A stretch of 64,000 nucleotides of DNA from an uncultured Caulobacterales bacterium (GTDB lineage Bacteria; Pseudomonadota; Alphaproteobacteria; Caulobacterales; Maricaulaceae). The DNA lies in the NCBI GenBank assembly GCA_938003545.1, contig CALKXY010000012.1, forward strand, positions 94,486-158,485. Direction: 5' to 3'. The notes under the pieces were generated by a model. The model was not told the DNA's origin, searched no databases, and saw only the letters and a list, made by a program, of their open reading frames with translations. How positions within the stretch are numbered: the stretch's first letter is position 1; every line of letters starts with the position of its first letter. Shown piece after piece: positions 34,936 to 44,111 of this stretch. The position numbers and the translations under genes were made by a program.

Positions 34936-34958
34936 TTATTATTGATTATCAATAATAA
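34936..34958. promoter_or_regulatory. Perfect palindrome upstream of the RND adaptor-pump operon
   Basis: TTATTATTGA (34936-34945) and TCAATAATAA (34949-34958) are exact inverted arms around TTA, 51-73 nt upstream of the adaptor's start. RND operons are commonly repressed by dimeric TetR- or MarR-type regulators that bind such sites. No regulator gene lies next to it. Confidence 0.55.
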
Positions 34959-35073
34959 TATATCGAATATCGTGAATTTTGAATTTCAACACTCTCAATC
35001 ACCCCGAAAAACGTATACAAGAAACGCCACAGAGCATGTTCAGCAAGCCAAAAAGCAAAAATTACAAGAAAAA

Positions 35074-35160
35074 TGGTGCCCAGAAGAGGACTCGAACCTC
35101 CACGTCCATACGGACACTAGCACCTGAAGCTAGCGCGTCTACCAATTCCGCCATCTGGGC
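35074..35160 (-). tRNA. tRNA-Leu (anticodon CAG)
   Basis: 87 nt including an encoded CCA end. The acceptor stem GCCCAGA pairs with TCTGGGC, the D arm contains GGCGGAATTGGTAGACGCG, and the anticodon loop TTCAGGT on stem CTAGC/GCTAG gives CAG. A long variable arm (TGTCCGTATGGACG) and a T arm GGTTCGAGTCC complete the leucine class II form. It reads CUG codons. Confidence 0.97.
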
Positions 35161-35340
35161 ACGTCATCGGGAAACGGGCGCTTAGCCCTGACGGTGGAAT
35201 TGGTCAAGCCAGCAGATGCGCGAAACGTGCCGCCATACTGCCAACCTAAGACATCCGCGATAAATGCAATTCGGATGTGCAAATAAGCCGCTTTGAAAAG
35301 CCACAATCGTGCCCTAAGCATTGCTTATAAGGAGCACACA

Positions 35341-36108
35341 ATGTCCAGCACAATTCAATCTGATACTGCCGATACGACTTCTATGGAATCTTACATTAAT
35401 GACGGTGAGGCTTCAGACTTTGATTTGAATATTCACGTTCCCCCGCAAAGTTTCTCTGATCACATTGCCTTCCGCTTTACAAAATTATTGCGATTCATGG
35501 CCGATACGTTTTTCCGCAAACGTTATGGACATAGGGCCGTTGTTTTGGAAACCGTAGCTGGCGTGCCGGGCATGGTCGGCGGCATGGCGCTTCATCTGAA
35601 ATCTTTACGTAGCATGCGAGATGACGAAGGCTGGATTCGGACCCTTCTGGATGAAGCTGAAAATGAACGCATGCATCTGATGACATTTATTGAAATCGCA
35701 AAACCCAATTGGTTGGAACGATTTGTCATCCTTCTGACACAAGGCATCTTTTTTAACTTCTATTTTCTGCTGTATCTTGTTGCGCCGCGAACAGCCCATC
35801 GCGTTGTCGGGTATTTCGAAGAAGAAGCCGTTTACAGCTACACAGAATATTTAAAAGAAGTCGACTCGGGACGCGTAGAGAATATCCCTGCCCCGCAAAT
35901 CGCGATCGACTATTGGAACCTCCCCGCAGAGGCGCGACTGCGCGACGTTATTATCGCTGTGCGTCAAGATGAAGCCGAACATCGAGATGTGAATCATAAT
36001 TTCGTGGATCAATTAGACGAACGTCGCGGCGGGCCACCCGCCTCTATGGATGATAAGCCCGAAGGCACAGTCCAAGTTAAAGGCGACCCACTGAAGGAAC
36101 CCACCTAA
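35341..36108 (+). CDS. aox: Bacterial alternative oxidase (ubiquinol oxidase, AOX)
   Basis: A 255-residue cyanide-resistant, non-proton-pumping ubiquinol oxidase of the di-iron carboxylate family, bound to the inner membrane. The start ATG is preceded by AAGGAG. All iron ligands are present: E70 in [11 protein letters not shown]109 and H112 in ENERMH, E161 in the FEEEAVYSY box, and E211 and H214 in DEAEH. Two hydrophobic stretches (about 70-90 and 128-150) dip into the membrane. The length is close to proteobacterial AOX and shorter than the mitochondrial precursor. It is monocistronic, follows the tRNA gene, and overlaps thpR convergently by 4 nt. It gives a bypass of the cytochrome chain, probably under oxidative or nitrosative stress. 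Confidence 0.95.
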   Translation: MSSTIQSDTADTTSMESYINDGEASDFDLNIHVPPQSFSDHIAFRFTKLLRFMADTFFRKRYGHRAVVLETVAGVPGMVGGMALHLKSLRSMRDDEGWIRTLLDEAENERMHLMTFIEIAKPNWLERFVILLTQGIFFNFYFLLYLVAPRTAHRVVGYFEEEAVYSYTEYLKEVDSGRVENIPAPQIAIDYWNLPAEARLRDVIIAVRQDEAEHRDVNHNFVDQLDERRGGPPASMDDKPEGTVQVKGDPLKEPT

Positions 36109-36659
36109 CCCGCGACACCTTCGCCTAGTAGCGGGAAAGTGGCTTCTTCTTTATAGAGGTTTGGCCCACGTTTTTTTGGATGGCTGGAAATTAAGCTGAA
36201 GCTGTCGACCAAAAACGGGCGGGTTTCAAAATCGGCCATACGCTGTTCGAATGAGACGATACGGTCGAGCGGAGAGCGTGGTTTCATATAGGCCATCGTG
36301 ACATGCGGCATGTATTTTCGGGCTTCCATCTGAACTTCTGCGCGCCGCGCAGCATGGCGACAATGTCCATGTAGACGATCCAACGCGGGATGCAGTTTAA
36401 CACCAGCCCAAATCGCGTGCGGTTCTGTCTTGCCGAAATGTCCTCCGCCCGCGAGTTCCAACTCGAAACTGCCCATGCGAAGCGTCCCAATCTCGTGGTC
36501 TAAAAGCTCCGCATGATCTGCGTCAACATCGCCAAAAAAGCCGAGCGTGATATGCAGCCGCTCTGGGCTAACCCATCGCGCGCCGGACACCCCTTTTTGT
36601 TCACGAACGACATCACCCGCGATTTTATCAGGTAGAAAAATGGCTGCAAAGAGCTTCAT
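36105..36659 (-). CDS. thpR: RNA 2',3'-cyclic phosphodiesterase (ThpR/LigT)
   Basis: A 184-residue member of the 2H phosphoesterase family that opens 2',3'-cyclic phosphates on RNA to 2'-phosphates. The two active-site H-x-T motifs are present as HIT (36-38, in [10 protein letters not shown]) and HVT (119-121, in YMPHVTMAY). The start [10 protein letters not shown] and the ending PxYxxxATFPL match the family. It overlaps the 3' end of the alternative oxidase gene on the other strand by 4 nt. The aldo/keto reductase gene lies 8 nt upstream on the same strand, so the two are likely co-transcribed. Confidence 0.92.
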   Translation of the reverse strand: MKLFAAIFLPDKIAGDVVREQKGVSGARWVSPERLHITLGFFGDVDADHAELLDHEIGTLRMGSFELELAGGGHFGKTEPHAIWAGVKLHPALDRLHGHCRHAARRAEVQMEARKYMPHVTMAYMKPRSPLDRIVSFEQRMADFETRPFLVDSFSLISSHPKKRGPNLYKEEATFPLLGEGVAG

Positions 36660-36667
36660 CTATTGAC

Positions 36668-37714
36668 CTAGCGGCTAGCGGGACAACGATAGGTTTTGTG
36701 TAGACGATGGGCCTCGCTTTCCATATCCTCGGTCCACTCTATTTCATGCGCGTCAATATTTTCTTCGAGTTGAGCCAAGCTGGTTGCACCGATAATATTG
36801 CTGGTTACAAATTTTCGAGATTCAACAAACTTCAAGGCGAATTGCGTTGGCGTCAAACCCAAATTCCGCGCCGTTTTATTACAGTCTAAATAAGCCTCTT
36901 CTGTGTTCCGATAACCCGACAAAAATTGTGGGAACAAGTCACCACGGGACCCTTTGGGTGAAACACCATCATCATATTTCCCCGTCAACATACCCATAGC
37001 CAGAGGTGAATACGCCAGAAGTCCGACATCTTCACGCATGGCAATCTCGGCGCGATCATAATCAAAACGCCGTGCAATCAAGCTATAGACACATTGATTA
37101 GAAACAATGCGCGGCAAGCCGCTTCGCTCTGCAATGTCTAAAAATTTCATTGTGCCCCAGGCCGTCTCATTAGAGACTCCAATCTGACGGATATTCCCCT
37201 TTTCAACATGACGGGAGAGAGCGCCCAGAATATCCTCCAAAGGCACCATATCATCCGCATCATAATCATAGTAACTATCAAAGCCGAACGCATCCGTGCC
37301 CCGATCTGGCCAATGAAGTTGGTAAAGGTCGATATAATCTGTCTTGAGGCGTTTCAGGGACTTCTCTACGGCCTCGTCAATTTGCGCGGATGTATGGCGC
37401 GTCATGGGTACATCACCGTCACGCGTCCATGTCATGCCCGACCGCCCCGTGACCTTGGTCGCCAGCACATATGTGTCGCGGGTTTTTCGTGCCGCAATCC
37501 AATTTCCGATATAGGATTCGGTGCGGCCTTGGGTTCTGGCTTCACCCGGAACGGGATACATTTCGGCGACGTCAATGAAGTTAATACCGCGATCCATGGC
37601 ATAATCTAGCTGCGCATGGGCCTCATCTTCTGTGTTTTGATTCCCCCATGTCATCGTGCCCAAGCAGACTGACGTTACATCAATGTCGGTACGTCCGAGT
37701 TTACGCATATCCAT
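36668..37714 (-). CDS. Aldo/keto reductase (Tas-like)
   Basis: A 348-residue NADPH-dependent oxidoreductase with the (beta/alpha)8 AKR fold. The catalytic tetrad is visible as D48 and Y53 (FIDVAEMYPVPG), K87 (LATKVTG) and H134 (LYQLHWPDR). The extra loop GEARTQGRTESYIGNW and the C-terminal cofactor motif NIIGATSLAQLEENI resemble the Tas/YajO branch. The ATG at 37714 has GGAG nine nt upstream; a second ATG two codons later is possible. It heads a leftward pair with thpR and is divergent from the Bax-inhibitor-1 gene. The substrate is not predictable. Confidence 0.9.
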   Translation of the reverse strand: MDMRKLGRTDIDVTSVCLGTMTWGNQNTEDEAHAQLDYAMDRGINFIDVAEMYPVPGEARTQGRTESYIGNWIAARKTRDTYVLATKVTGRSGMTWTRDGDVPMTRHTSAQIDEAVEKSLKRLKTDYIDLYQLHWPDRGTDAFGFDSYYDYDADDMVPLEDILGALSRHVEKGNIRQIGVSNETAWGTMKFLDIAERSGLPRIVSNQCVYSLIARRFDYDRAEIAMREDVGLLAYSPLAMGMLTGKYDDGVSPKGSRGDLFPQFLSGYRNTEEAYLDCNKTARNLGLTPTQFALKFVESRKFVTSNIIGATSLAQLEENIDAHEIEWTEDMESEAHRLHKTYRCPASR

Positions 37715-37755
37715 AGGGGGAACTCCAAAGCATAAGAAATATAGCCAACAGCTAT

Positions 37756-37786
37756 TTGTATTAACGTCTTGCTGCCACTATATAAG
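37756..37786 (+). promoter_or_regulatory. Possible promoter of the Bax-inhibitor-1 family gene
   Basis: TATATA (37779-37784, overlapping TATAAG at 37781) lies 17 nt after a poor -35-like TTGTAT (37756-37761), about 50 nt upstream of the start codon. Only the -10 region is convincing. Confidence 0.3.
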
Positions 37787-37832
37787 TAGAAACACCCCTG
37801 CAACGGGGAAACGAGCTATTCAAGGAGATGTC

Positions 37833-38570
37833 ATGAACCAATTCAATACAAACAATGTCGCGGCGGGCGCGCCGACCGATTTGGGTCTGCGCACGTTCTT
37901 ACTGGGCACTTATCGATATATGGCCATGGCTATGGCTGTCACGGCCACTGTCGCGTTCTTTACAGGCCAAGCAATGCTAGCAAACCCATCACTTATGGGT
38001 CTCGTCTACAACCCCGTCGTCTCGATCGGCGTCTTCTTGGGTATTATGTTTGGCTTTGGCATGGTGGGCCGAAAGTTACCTTCTATGTCCAAAGGCGGAG
38101 TCATGGCATTCCTCTTCGGCTTCGCCGCAGTGATGGGTGTCTTAATGTCGGCCTATGCAACTGGCTTGGCGGGATCACCGACCATCGTCGCAAAAATCTT
38201 CTTCATGACTGTTGCCATGTTCGGCGCATTGTCACTGTTTGGGTACACGACAAAGTTCGACCTGAGTGCAGTTGTCAAATACGCTTTCGCAGCTTTTATG
38301 GGCTTTGTCTTAATCGGCCTTGTAGGCATGTTTGTCCCAGCCCTTAGCGTTTTCTCTGGCGGCCTATTCGGCACGGTCATTAATGTGATTGCTCTCGCAG
38401 CAATTTCGGTGATCACGGCATGGGAAACTCAACATCTTAAGCGCGTCTATTATGCATATGCCAATGATGCGTCCATGCAGGGTAAAATGCAGGCCTTTGG
38501 TGCGGCGTCACTTCTATTGGCTTTCATCAACATGTTCACAATTCTTATGAACCTGTTTGGTAGCGAATAA
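37833..38570 (+). CDS. Bax inhibitor-1 / YccA family membrane protein
   Basis: A 245-residue, roughly seven-helix inner-membrane protein. The ATG at 37833 follows AAGGAG at ideal spacing; upstream in-frame codons overlap the divergent aldo/keto reductase gene and are not coding. The family signature appears in LRTFLLGTYRYMAMAMAVTA at the N-terminus, and in VITAWETQHLKRVYY followed by a final hydrophobic helix. The aspartates that form the proton/calcium sensing pair in bacterial homologues are not clearly placed by eye. It is monocistronic with its own terminator. Homologues act as pH-gated calcium leak channels or as FtsH-associated factors; which applies here is unknown. Confidence 0.92.
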   Translation: MNQFNTNNVAAGAPTDLGLRTFLLGTYRYMAMAMAVTATVAFFTGQAMLANPSLMGLVYNPVVSIGVFLGIMFGFGMVGRKLPSMSKGGVMAFLFGFAAVMGVLMSAYATGLAGSPTIVAKIFFMTVAMFGALSLFGYTTKFDLSAVVKYAFAAFMGFVLIGLVGMFVPALSVFSGGLFGTVINVIALAAISVITAWETQHLKRVYYAYANDASMQGKMQAFGAASLLLAFINMFTILMNLFGSE

Positions 38571-38593
38571 GCCCCCATTAATCTAAAACATTC

Positions 38594-38628
38594 AAGCCGT
38601 CCTGCGTCTCATCGCAGGGCGGCTTTTT
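38594..38628 (+). terminator. Intrinsic terminator after the Bax-inhibitor-1 family gene
   Basis: AAGCCGtCCTGCG (38594-38606) pairs with CGCAGGgCGGCTT (38613-38625), with one T-G wobble and a 6-nt loop. It runs into TTTTTAT. It starts 23 nt after the stop codon. Confidence 0.9.
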
Positions 38629-38710
38629 ATTGCTTAAATTTCACAGTTTGGCTGCGTTGATCGCGACATGCTTAACGCACCCTTAATGACGCAACGCGTA
38701 AATTACGGCT

Positions 38711-40567
38711 ATGCGCATCACTCGCAAATTTTTAACCCATAGCCTATTGGCTGGCCTCGGCTTTGCCTATCTGTCGGGCATGGCAGTACTGACAGGATTT
38801 GCAGTCTCTGCAAAAGACCTGCCTGACCCCAAAAAACTGTGGGAGCGCAACCGCCCCGTTTCTGTTCAAATCGTGGACCGCAATGGGCGTGATGTTCTGG
38901 TACGCGGCGCAGCCATAAACCGCCCGGTCGATTTGGACCGCTTGCCCTTTCATATCCCTGTCACATTCCTTGCCACCGAAGATGAGCGTTTTCGCAATCA
39001 CGTCGGCATTGATCCACGGGCGCTGACGCGGGCGATGTGGCAAAATTTGCGCGCAGGCCGTTATGTCCAAGGCGGATCAACACTGACGCAACAACTGACA
39101 AAAAACATCTTTCTAACGCCAGATAAAACCCTATCCCGCAAGGCACAGGAAATGATGCTCTCTGTCTGGATGGAACGTGATTTCACCAAAGACGAATTGC
39201 TGGAGATGTATCTCTCTCGCATTTATTTCGGCAGCGGCGCATGGGGCTTGGAAAATGCGAGCCAAAGATATTTCGACAAAGCTGCTGCCGACTTAACACT
39301 TGCGGAAACCGCAATGCTCTCTGGCCTACTACGCGCGCCATCCGCCATGAATCCCGTTGCAAATTACGAAGGCGCAGCAAAACGCCAACACGTTATTTTA
39401 AATTCAATGGACGCCCAAGGCCTGTTGGACGTTGGTATAGCCGCCGCAGCCAAGGCCGACCCGATTACGATTCACAGTCCAAAAGACACCGAAGGCGCAC
39501 AATATTTCGTAGATTGGATTTGGTCTGATTTGGAAGCCCGCATCGGCGTGCCAACGCAGGATATCGTCGTCCAAACCACGCTTGATATTAACGCGCAAAC
39601 CGCGGCGCAAACCGCTCTCATCGCGCATCTCGACCCTGAGCGCGGGGCGACCCAAGGCGCGGTCATCAGTTTGGACGGGACAGGCGGCGTCCGCGCACTT
39701 GTGGGCGGACGGGATTATGGCGAGAGTCAGTTTAACCGCGCAACGCAGGCTTTGCGTCAGCCAGGGTCAGCCTTTAAACCCTTCGTCTATCTGACAGCTT
39801 TACGGGCCGGGAAATCTCCATGGGATACGACCCTTGATGCGCCTATCACGATAGAGGATTGGACGCCTGAAAATTTCTCGGAAACCCATCTCGGCACCGT
39901 CACCCTGCACAAAGCTCTGGCGAAATCCCTAAACACAGTTGCCGTGTCTTTAGGCGAAGACATTGGCCGAGAGAATGTGATCGAGACGGCAGAACAATTA
40001 GGTTTAAAAGGCTTAAGACCCTACCGTAGTCTCGCGCTGGGCGCACAAGTGCAAACGCCTTTGGCTATCGCTGAAAGCTATCTGCCTTTCGCGAATTGGG
40101 GCACACAGCGTCAATCTTATGGCATATTATCCATCTCAACCGCCGATGGAACGCCGCTTTATGACCGTGTCGCGCCCCGCGGTGCTGTGGTCCTAACGCC
40201 GACAGAGCTTGCCGATATGAACTATATGATGATCGAGGCTGTTGAACGCGGTACAGGCCGCCGCGCCCGTGTAGATGGTCACATGATTGCAGGTAAAACA
40301 GGCACGACCAATGATTTCCGCGATGCGTGGTTTGTCGGCTACGCCCCTGATCACGTAACGGCCGTTTGGGTCGGAGACGACGATAATGCGCCCATGGCGA
40401 AAATTACAGGCGGCACACTCCCGGCCATGATTTTTGCAGACACGATGCGCGCCCAATTAGCAGACGCACCCGCCGCCAAATTACCCGTCTCTGTTCAACC
40501 CGAATGGGCCCGAAAAGATGCGCAGTTACAGAACTTACTCGATAGGCTGGAAACGCAACTACCTTAA
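38711..40567 (+). CDS. Class A penicillin-binding protein (PBP1-type transglycosylase/transpeptidase)
   Basis: A 618-residue bifunctional peptidoglycan synthase. One N-terminal membrane helix (about residues 12-32) is followed by the GT51 domain, with ATEDERF (catalytic E90) and GGSTLTQQLTKN. The transpeptidase domain has SAFK (nucleophile S353), SLN (KSLNTVAVSLG, about residue 401) and the KTG triad (529-531). The protein is compact, with no OB-fold insert or long tail, which suits the short PBP1a-like or PBP1c-like enzymes; the subtype is not settled. It stands alone between the Bax-inhibitor-1 family gene and a convergent metallopeptidase gene. Confidence 0.93.
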   Translation: MRITRKFLTHSLLAGLGFAYLSGMAVLTGFAVSAKDLPDPKKLWERNRPVSVQIVDRNGRDVLVRGAAINRPVDLDRLPFHIPVTFLATEDERFRNHVGIDPRALTRAMWQNLRAGRYVQGGSTLTQQLTKNIFLTPDKTLSRKAQEMMLSVWMERDFTKDELLEMYLSRIYFGSGAWGLENASQRYFDKAAADLTLAETAMLSGLLRAPSAMNPVANYEGAAKRQHVILNSMDAQGLLDVGIAAAAKADPITIHSPKDTEGAQYFVDWIWSDLEARIGVPTQDIVVQTTLDINAQTAAQTALIAHLDPERGATQGAVISLDGTGGVRALVGGRDYGESQFNRATQALRQPGSAFKPFVYLTALRAGKSPWDTTLDAPITIEDWTPENFSETHLGTVTLHKALAKSLNTVAVSLGEDIGRENVIETAEQLGLKGLRPYRSLALGAQVQTPLAIAESYLPFANWGTQRQSYGILSISTADGTPLYDRVAPRGAVVLTPTELADMNYMMIEAVERGTGRRARVDGHMIAGKTGTTNDFRDAWFVGYAPDHVTAVWVGDDDNAPMAKITGGTLPAMIFADTMRAQLADAPAAKLPVSVQPEWARKDAQLQNLLDRLETQLP

Positions 40568-40811
40568 CACTTACACGTAAGAAAATATGTGGCGGGCAAG
40601 CTCAAGGAAATCACCCTTCGCTCAAACCATTCAATTCCCGTTCACATACCCCGACCTAGTTTCACCAAGATTGAACGCATGCCCCTTCACCGCGTTCAAT
40701 CGGTCGGCCCCCAATACACCGACATTCGCGTCTTCCGCCGCTCTTGGCATATCCATAGGGTCGCGGGAGGCGCATTTTTTTACAAGGATTTAGTGTCCAG
40801 CGGGTTTCGTT

Positions 40812-41600
40812 TTAAAATTCAGCGCCAACAGCATGCAACGTTTGGCCATGTTTGCTGAGCCAGCGTTTAGATGATTTCACATCCTCATAAATACGGTCAC
40901 AGACGGCCCAAAATGCGGCGCTATGATTAGCTTCTATCATATGAGCACATTCATGGGCGCAGACATATTCCAAAACAGCGGGCGGCGCGCAGATCAATCG
41001 CCAAGAATAGGAAATATGTCCTTCGCCATTACGCGTAATACAGCTGCCCCAACGGCTGTCTGTATCGCGAACGGAGACTTTGCCGACACGCTTGCCCAGA
41101 AGGTCTGCATAATGATGGCTAGCGGCTTCTAGCTCAGCGCGCGCCTCGCGGATCAAAAAACGGCGGACACGGCCCGGGAAGCTCTCGGCGTCAGGACTTG
41201 GGACAATGATTTTGCGGTTCACGCGATCAACGCGCGCGCGGCCTCTGGGTTTGCCTTTTATAATAGGCGGATTGACCAAACGAAACCGTTCGCCCTGAAA
41301 CAGGATCTCCCCGTCTGGCACAAAGGGCTGCGCGATCGGTAAGGCTTCCAATTGAATATTAATCCAATCGCGTTGTTGCGACGCAAATTGACGGGCCTTG
41401 GGATAGGCTTTCAACCCCGGAACCACGACATGAATTTCACGCGCACCCGATTTGACTTTTAATGAAATTCGCCGCGCGCGGTTAGACAGCACATAAATGA
41501 CGCGTGGGTCTTTCACATCCCGCAATGGAAAATCAGCCTTGCTAGGTCGGGTCGGCATGTTATCGTCGCCGCCAATCAATGAATTCAGGAAACCACCCAT
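40812..41600 (-). CDS. YgjP/WLM-type metallopeptidase (DUF45, M48-like)
   Basis: A 262-residue protein of the SprT/YgjP-like zinc peptidase group. The typical order is present: a beta-rich N-terminal half (YVLSNRARRISLKVKSGARE), DSRWGSC (181-187), then the zinc helix HECAH (216-220) in VCAHECAHMIEANHSAAFW. The short C-terminus ends soon after. The longest start (41600) overlaps the divergent lipoprotein gene by 2 nt. A start at 41558 (MPTRPSKADF) is equally possible and would drop 14 residues. It is probably cytosolic; the substrate is unknown. The 244 nt between this gene and the penicillin-binding protein gene hold nothing I can support. Confidence 0.88.
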   Translation of the reverse strand: MGGFLNSLIGGDDNMPTRPSKADFPLRDVKDPRVIYVLSNRARRISLKVKSGAREIHVVVPGLKAYPKARQFASQQRDWINIQLEALPIAQPFVPDGEILFQGERFRLVNPPIIKGKPRGRARVDRVNRKIIVPSPDAESFPGRVRRFLIREARAELEAASHHYADLLGKRVGKVSVRDTDSRWGSCITRNGEGHISYSWRLICAPPAVLEYVCAHECAHMIEANHSAAFWAVCDRIYEDVKSSKRWLSKHGQTLHAVGAEF

Positions 41601-43227
41601 GTCGCGTCAGCTATCATCCATTCTGAAAATTTCCGTCGCCGGATTCGTCCTTATAAGTGTGGGGGCATGCAAGCCTGCAGACAAGGGCCAAGGTGCGTTG
41701 GCGTCTCAAGGCGTAGAAGCCCTGAACCTCAGCCGCGCCGATACATCTGTCTTTGGCAAGTATTTCGCGACGAATGCGTGCGACACAGAGGAAATGGAAG
41801 CCCTTGGTGCCTTGGCTGGATTGGGTCTTGGCGAAGACGGGGCAAATGGGTTGAGCTTTAAATCCCGAAACTTTGACGCAGGCCGCGTCACTTACACAAA
41901 TTTGCGCATGACTGAAACAACCCCAGATGCAGACGGAGAGACGCAAACACATGACGTCAGCGCCGAAAAAGTCGTCTTCCATTGTCCGAAAATGAGCGAG
42001 GGTGGACCCATATTTGATCGACTCGATGTCAAAGAGGCCTCATTCGAAGAAGACGGAACAATTTTCACATTTGACACACTCAGCGCCGCAGATCCGACGG
42101 CAGCCGCAGCAAAGTCTTTGCTGAAAGGCTCTTTTGAAGACAAAAGCCACACATCAGGTACAGTCGGCTTTGGCGCGATTTCTATGACGGGCGTAAAAGC
42201 GACCGGTAAAGAGATTAACGGCACTTTATCTGCTTTGGCGTGGGGAGAAAACAGAACAGACGCGACAGACGGCACAGCCGATCTGATGGTCGATGATTTG
42301 GATATCACGATAGTCGGAGAGAACGGCGCGCAGGATATGACACTCGATTTTTCAGGTATGAGCGTCCGAAATCTACGCATGGGTAAACAGCTCGATCAAT
42401 CCAGCGGACTATCGCCAAATGATGCCGTCGCCGAGATGGTCAAAAATATGAATATATTCGAGAAACCTTATGATGAGCTTGTTATCGGCACGCTCGATCT
42501 GGACTCTGAAGGTTTCACCGTTGATTTCGACGGCATTGAAGGCAAAACTGTTAAAAAGGGCGGCGTCATCACAACCCGTCAAACGCTCAATCCAACAAAA
42601 ATAACTTTAAAGCCCGCGCTAGGTGAGAACCGTGAGTTCAAACAAGCCTATGAAATGCTCAAGAGCTTAAATTTTGAAACCTTAGAAATGTCCGGCAGCT
42701 CGGTGACAACATTAAACAAAGACGACGATACTGTCTCTGTCTCGGATGGTCTGTTCATTATTAAAGACGCCATGCGCTTGAATTTTGAATATGAAGCCGA
42801 AGGTATTGACGAAATGATCAAGACATTAGAGGCCGCTTCAGGCGATACAGATCAGGATAAAGCCGCCTCGCTCTATGATCCCCTTAAACTCCGCTCCATG
42901 CGCCTTACGTTGGAAGATCAATCCATCGTTGAACGCGGCCTAAAGCTGGCCTCCCAAATGACAGGACAAAGCGAGAAGAACCTCAAACGTTCACTTGGCA
43001 TGCTGTCTTTTGGCGCGGCCATGGCAGCGCAAAATGATGTTCAAGCCGAAGTCTATTCGGAAACGGCCGAAGCCTTTGCCGATTTCGTCAAAGATGGCGG
43101 CACACTGACAATCGAAGTCAATCCGCCAGCGCCCGTCTCTCTGGCGCCGCTAATGACAGGTAAAGGCGAGAATATTGATCCAGCAACATTAGGGTTTTCG
43201 GCGAGTCAGGCCTCCGACGCGCCATAG
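41599..43227 (+). CDS. Large uncharacterised lipoprotein
   Basis: 542 residues from the ATG at 41599, with AGGA upstream. MSRQLSSILKISVAGFVLISVGAC is a lipoprotein signal (lipobox SVGAC). A second Cys lies at about residue 54. The mature part is acidic, Asp/Glu- and Thr-rich, and seems built of loosely repeated beta strands. Examples are YTNLRMTETTPDADGETQTH, the segment FDRLDVKEASFEEDGTIFTF and the segment VIGTLDLDSEGFTVDFDGIE. These suggest a repetitive beta-sheet fold, perhaps AsmA- or DUF945-like, but I cannot place it in a family. The C-terminal third contains helical stretches. It is divergent from the metallopeptidase gene and 134 nt upstream of etfB. Confidence 0.8.
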   Translation: MSRQLSSILKISVAGFVLISVGACKPADKGQGALASQGVEALNLSRADTSVFGKYFATNACDTEEMEALGALAGLGLGEDGANGLSFKSRNFDAGRVTYTNLRMTETTPDADGETQTHDVSAEKVVFHCPKMSEGGPIFDRLDVKEASFEEDGTIFTFDTLSAADPTAAAAKSLLKGSFEDKSHTSGTVGFGAISMTGVKATGKEINGTLSALAWGENRTDATDGTADLMVDDLDITIVGENGAQDMTLDFSGMSVRNLRMGKQLDQSSGLSPNDAVAEMVKNMNIFEKPYDELVIGTLDLDSEGFTVDFDGIEGKTVKKGGVITTRQTLNPTKITLKPALGENREFKQAYEMLKSLNFETLEMSGSSVTTLNKDDDTVSVSDGLFIIKDAMRLNFEYEAEGIDEMIKTLEAASGDTDQDKAASLYDPLKLRSMRLTLEDQSIVERGLKLASQMTGQSEKNLKRSLGMLSFGAAMAAQNDVQAEVYSETAEAFADFVKDGGTLTIEVNPPAPVSLAPLMTGKGENIDPATLGFSASQASDAP

Positions 43228-43361
43228 AAGGGCTGTCCCCCTAAACCATGCGAAAGTTTAGCCCTGCCCTGCGCGGATAGGCCCCTCGCGGCGTCTTGAA
43301 ACCTTGGGCAAGGGCGCGCATATAGTTTCCACGAATTCCTTCTAAATTTTGGAGCCACCAC

Positions 43362-44111
43362 ATGAAAGTTCTGGTCCCGGTCAAGCGCGTGCTTGACTAT
43401 AACGTCAAGGCTCGGGTGAAATCCGATCACTCTGGCGTCGATCTATCCAATGTCAAAATGAGCATGAACCCTTTTGACGAAATCGCTGTCGAAGAAGCCG
43501 TGCGCTTGCAAGAAGCCGGCACAGCCACAGAGACCATTGTTGTCTCCGTTGGACCCGCCAAAGCTCAGGAAACGATCCGCACCGCCCTCGCTATGGGTAT
43601 GGACCGCGGCGTTCACGTCCAAACGGACGAAGACCTAGAACCGCTAGCGGTTGCTAAAATCCTCAAAGAAGTCGCCGCAGCCGAAGGCGCGGAACTCGTT
43701 GTTATGGGTAAACAAGCCATTGATAATGATTACGGTGCAACGGGCGGCATGCTCGCGGCGCTTCTCGACTGGCCCATTGGCTCAGCCGCCAACTCACTAT
43801 CACTCGACGGCGGCGCATTAAACGTTGTCAAAGAAGTCGATGGCGGCCTGCAAACGGTAAAGCTGCAAATGCCAGCTCTTGTCACAACAGACCTACGTTT
43901 GAATGAGCCGCGCTATGCGTCCCTGCCGAACATCATGAAAGCCAAGCGCAAGCCGATTGAGGCCAAAACACCAGCGGATTACGGCGTTGATACAGCCCCG
44001 CGTCTCAAGACGTTGAAAGTCACAGAGCCTGCCGCGCGCGAAGCCGGTATCAAGGTCGCGGACGCCGCCGAGCTTGTCAATAAATTGAAAAACGAAGCAG
44101 GAGTGATCTAA
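43362..44111 (+). CDS. etfB: Electron transfer flavoprotein beta subunit
   Basis: 249 residues. It forms a heterodimer with EtfA and passes electrons from acyl-CoA and related dehydrogenases to ETF-ubiquinone oxidoreductase. The start [20 protein letters not shown] and the signature [20 protein letters not shown] (AMP-binding region) are typical. The recognition loop [20 protein letters not shown] is the family signature near the C-terminus. GGAG lies eight nt before the ATG. The stop codon overlaps the etfA start by one base (TAATG), so the pair is translationally coupled. Confidence 0.97.
   Translation: MKVLVPVKRVLDYNVKARVKSDHSGVDLSNVKMSMNPFDEIAVEEAVRLQEAGTATETIVVSVGPAKAQETIRTALAMGMDRGVHVQTDEDLEPLAVAKILKEVAAAEGAELVVMGKQAIDNDYGATGGMLAALLDWPIGSAANSLSLDGGALNVVKEVDGGLQTVKLQMPALVTTDLRLNEPRYASLPNIMKAKRKPIEAKTPADYGVDTAPRLKTLKVTEPAAREAGIKVADAAELVNKLKNEAGVI

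Noticed and set aside
40568..40811. An open frame at 40589-40858 (plus) after the penicillin-binding protein gene
   Set aside because: It has no Shine-Dalgarno sequence, it overlaps the metallopeptidase gene antisense and its composition is not protein-like.
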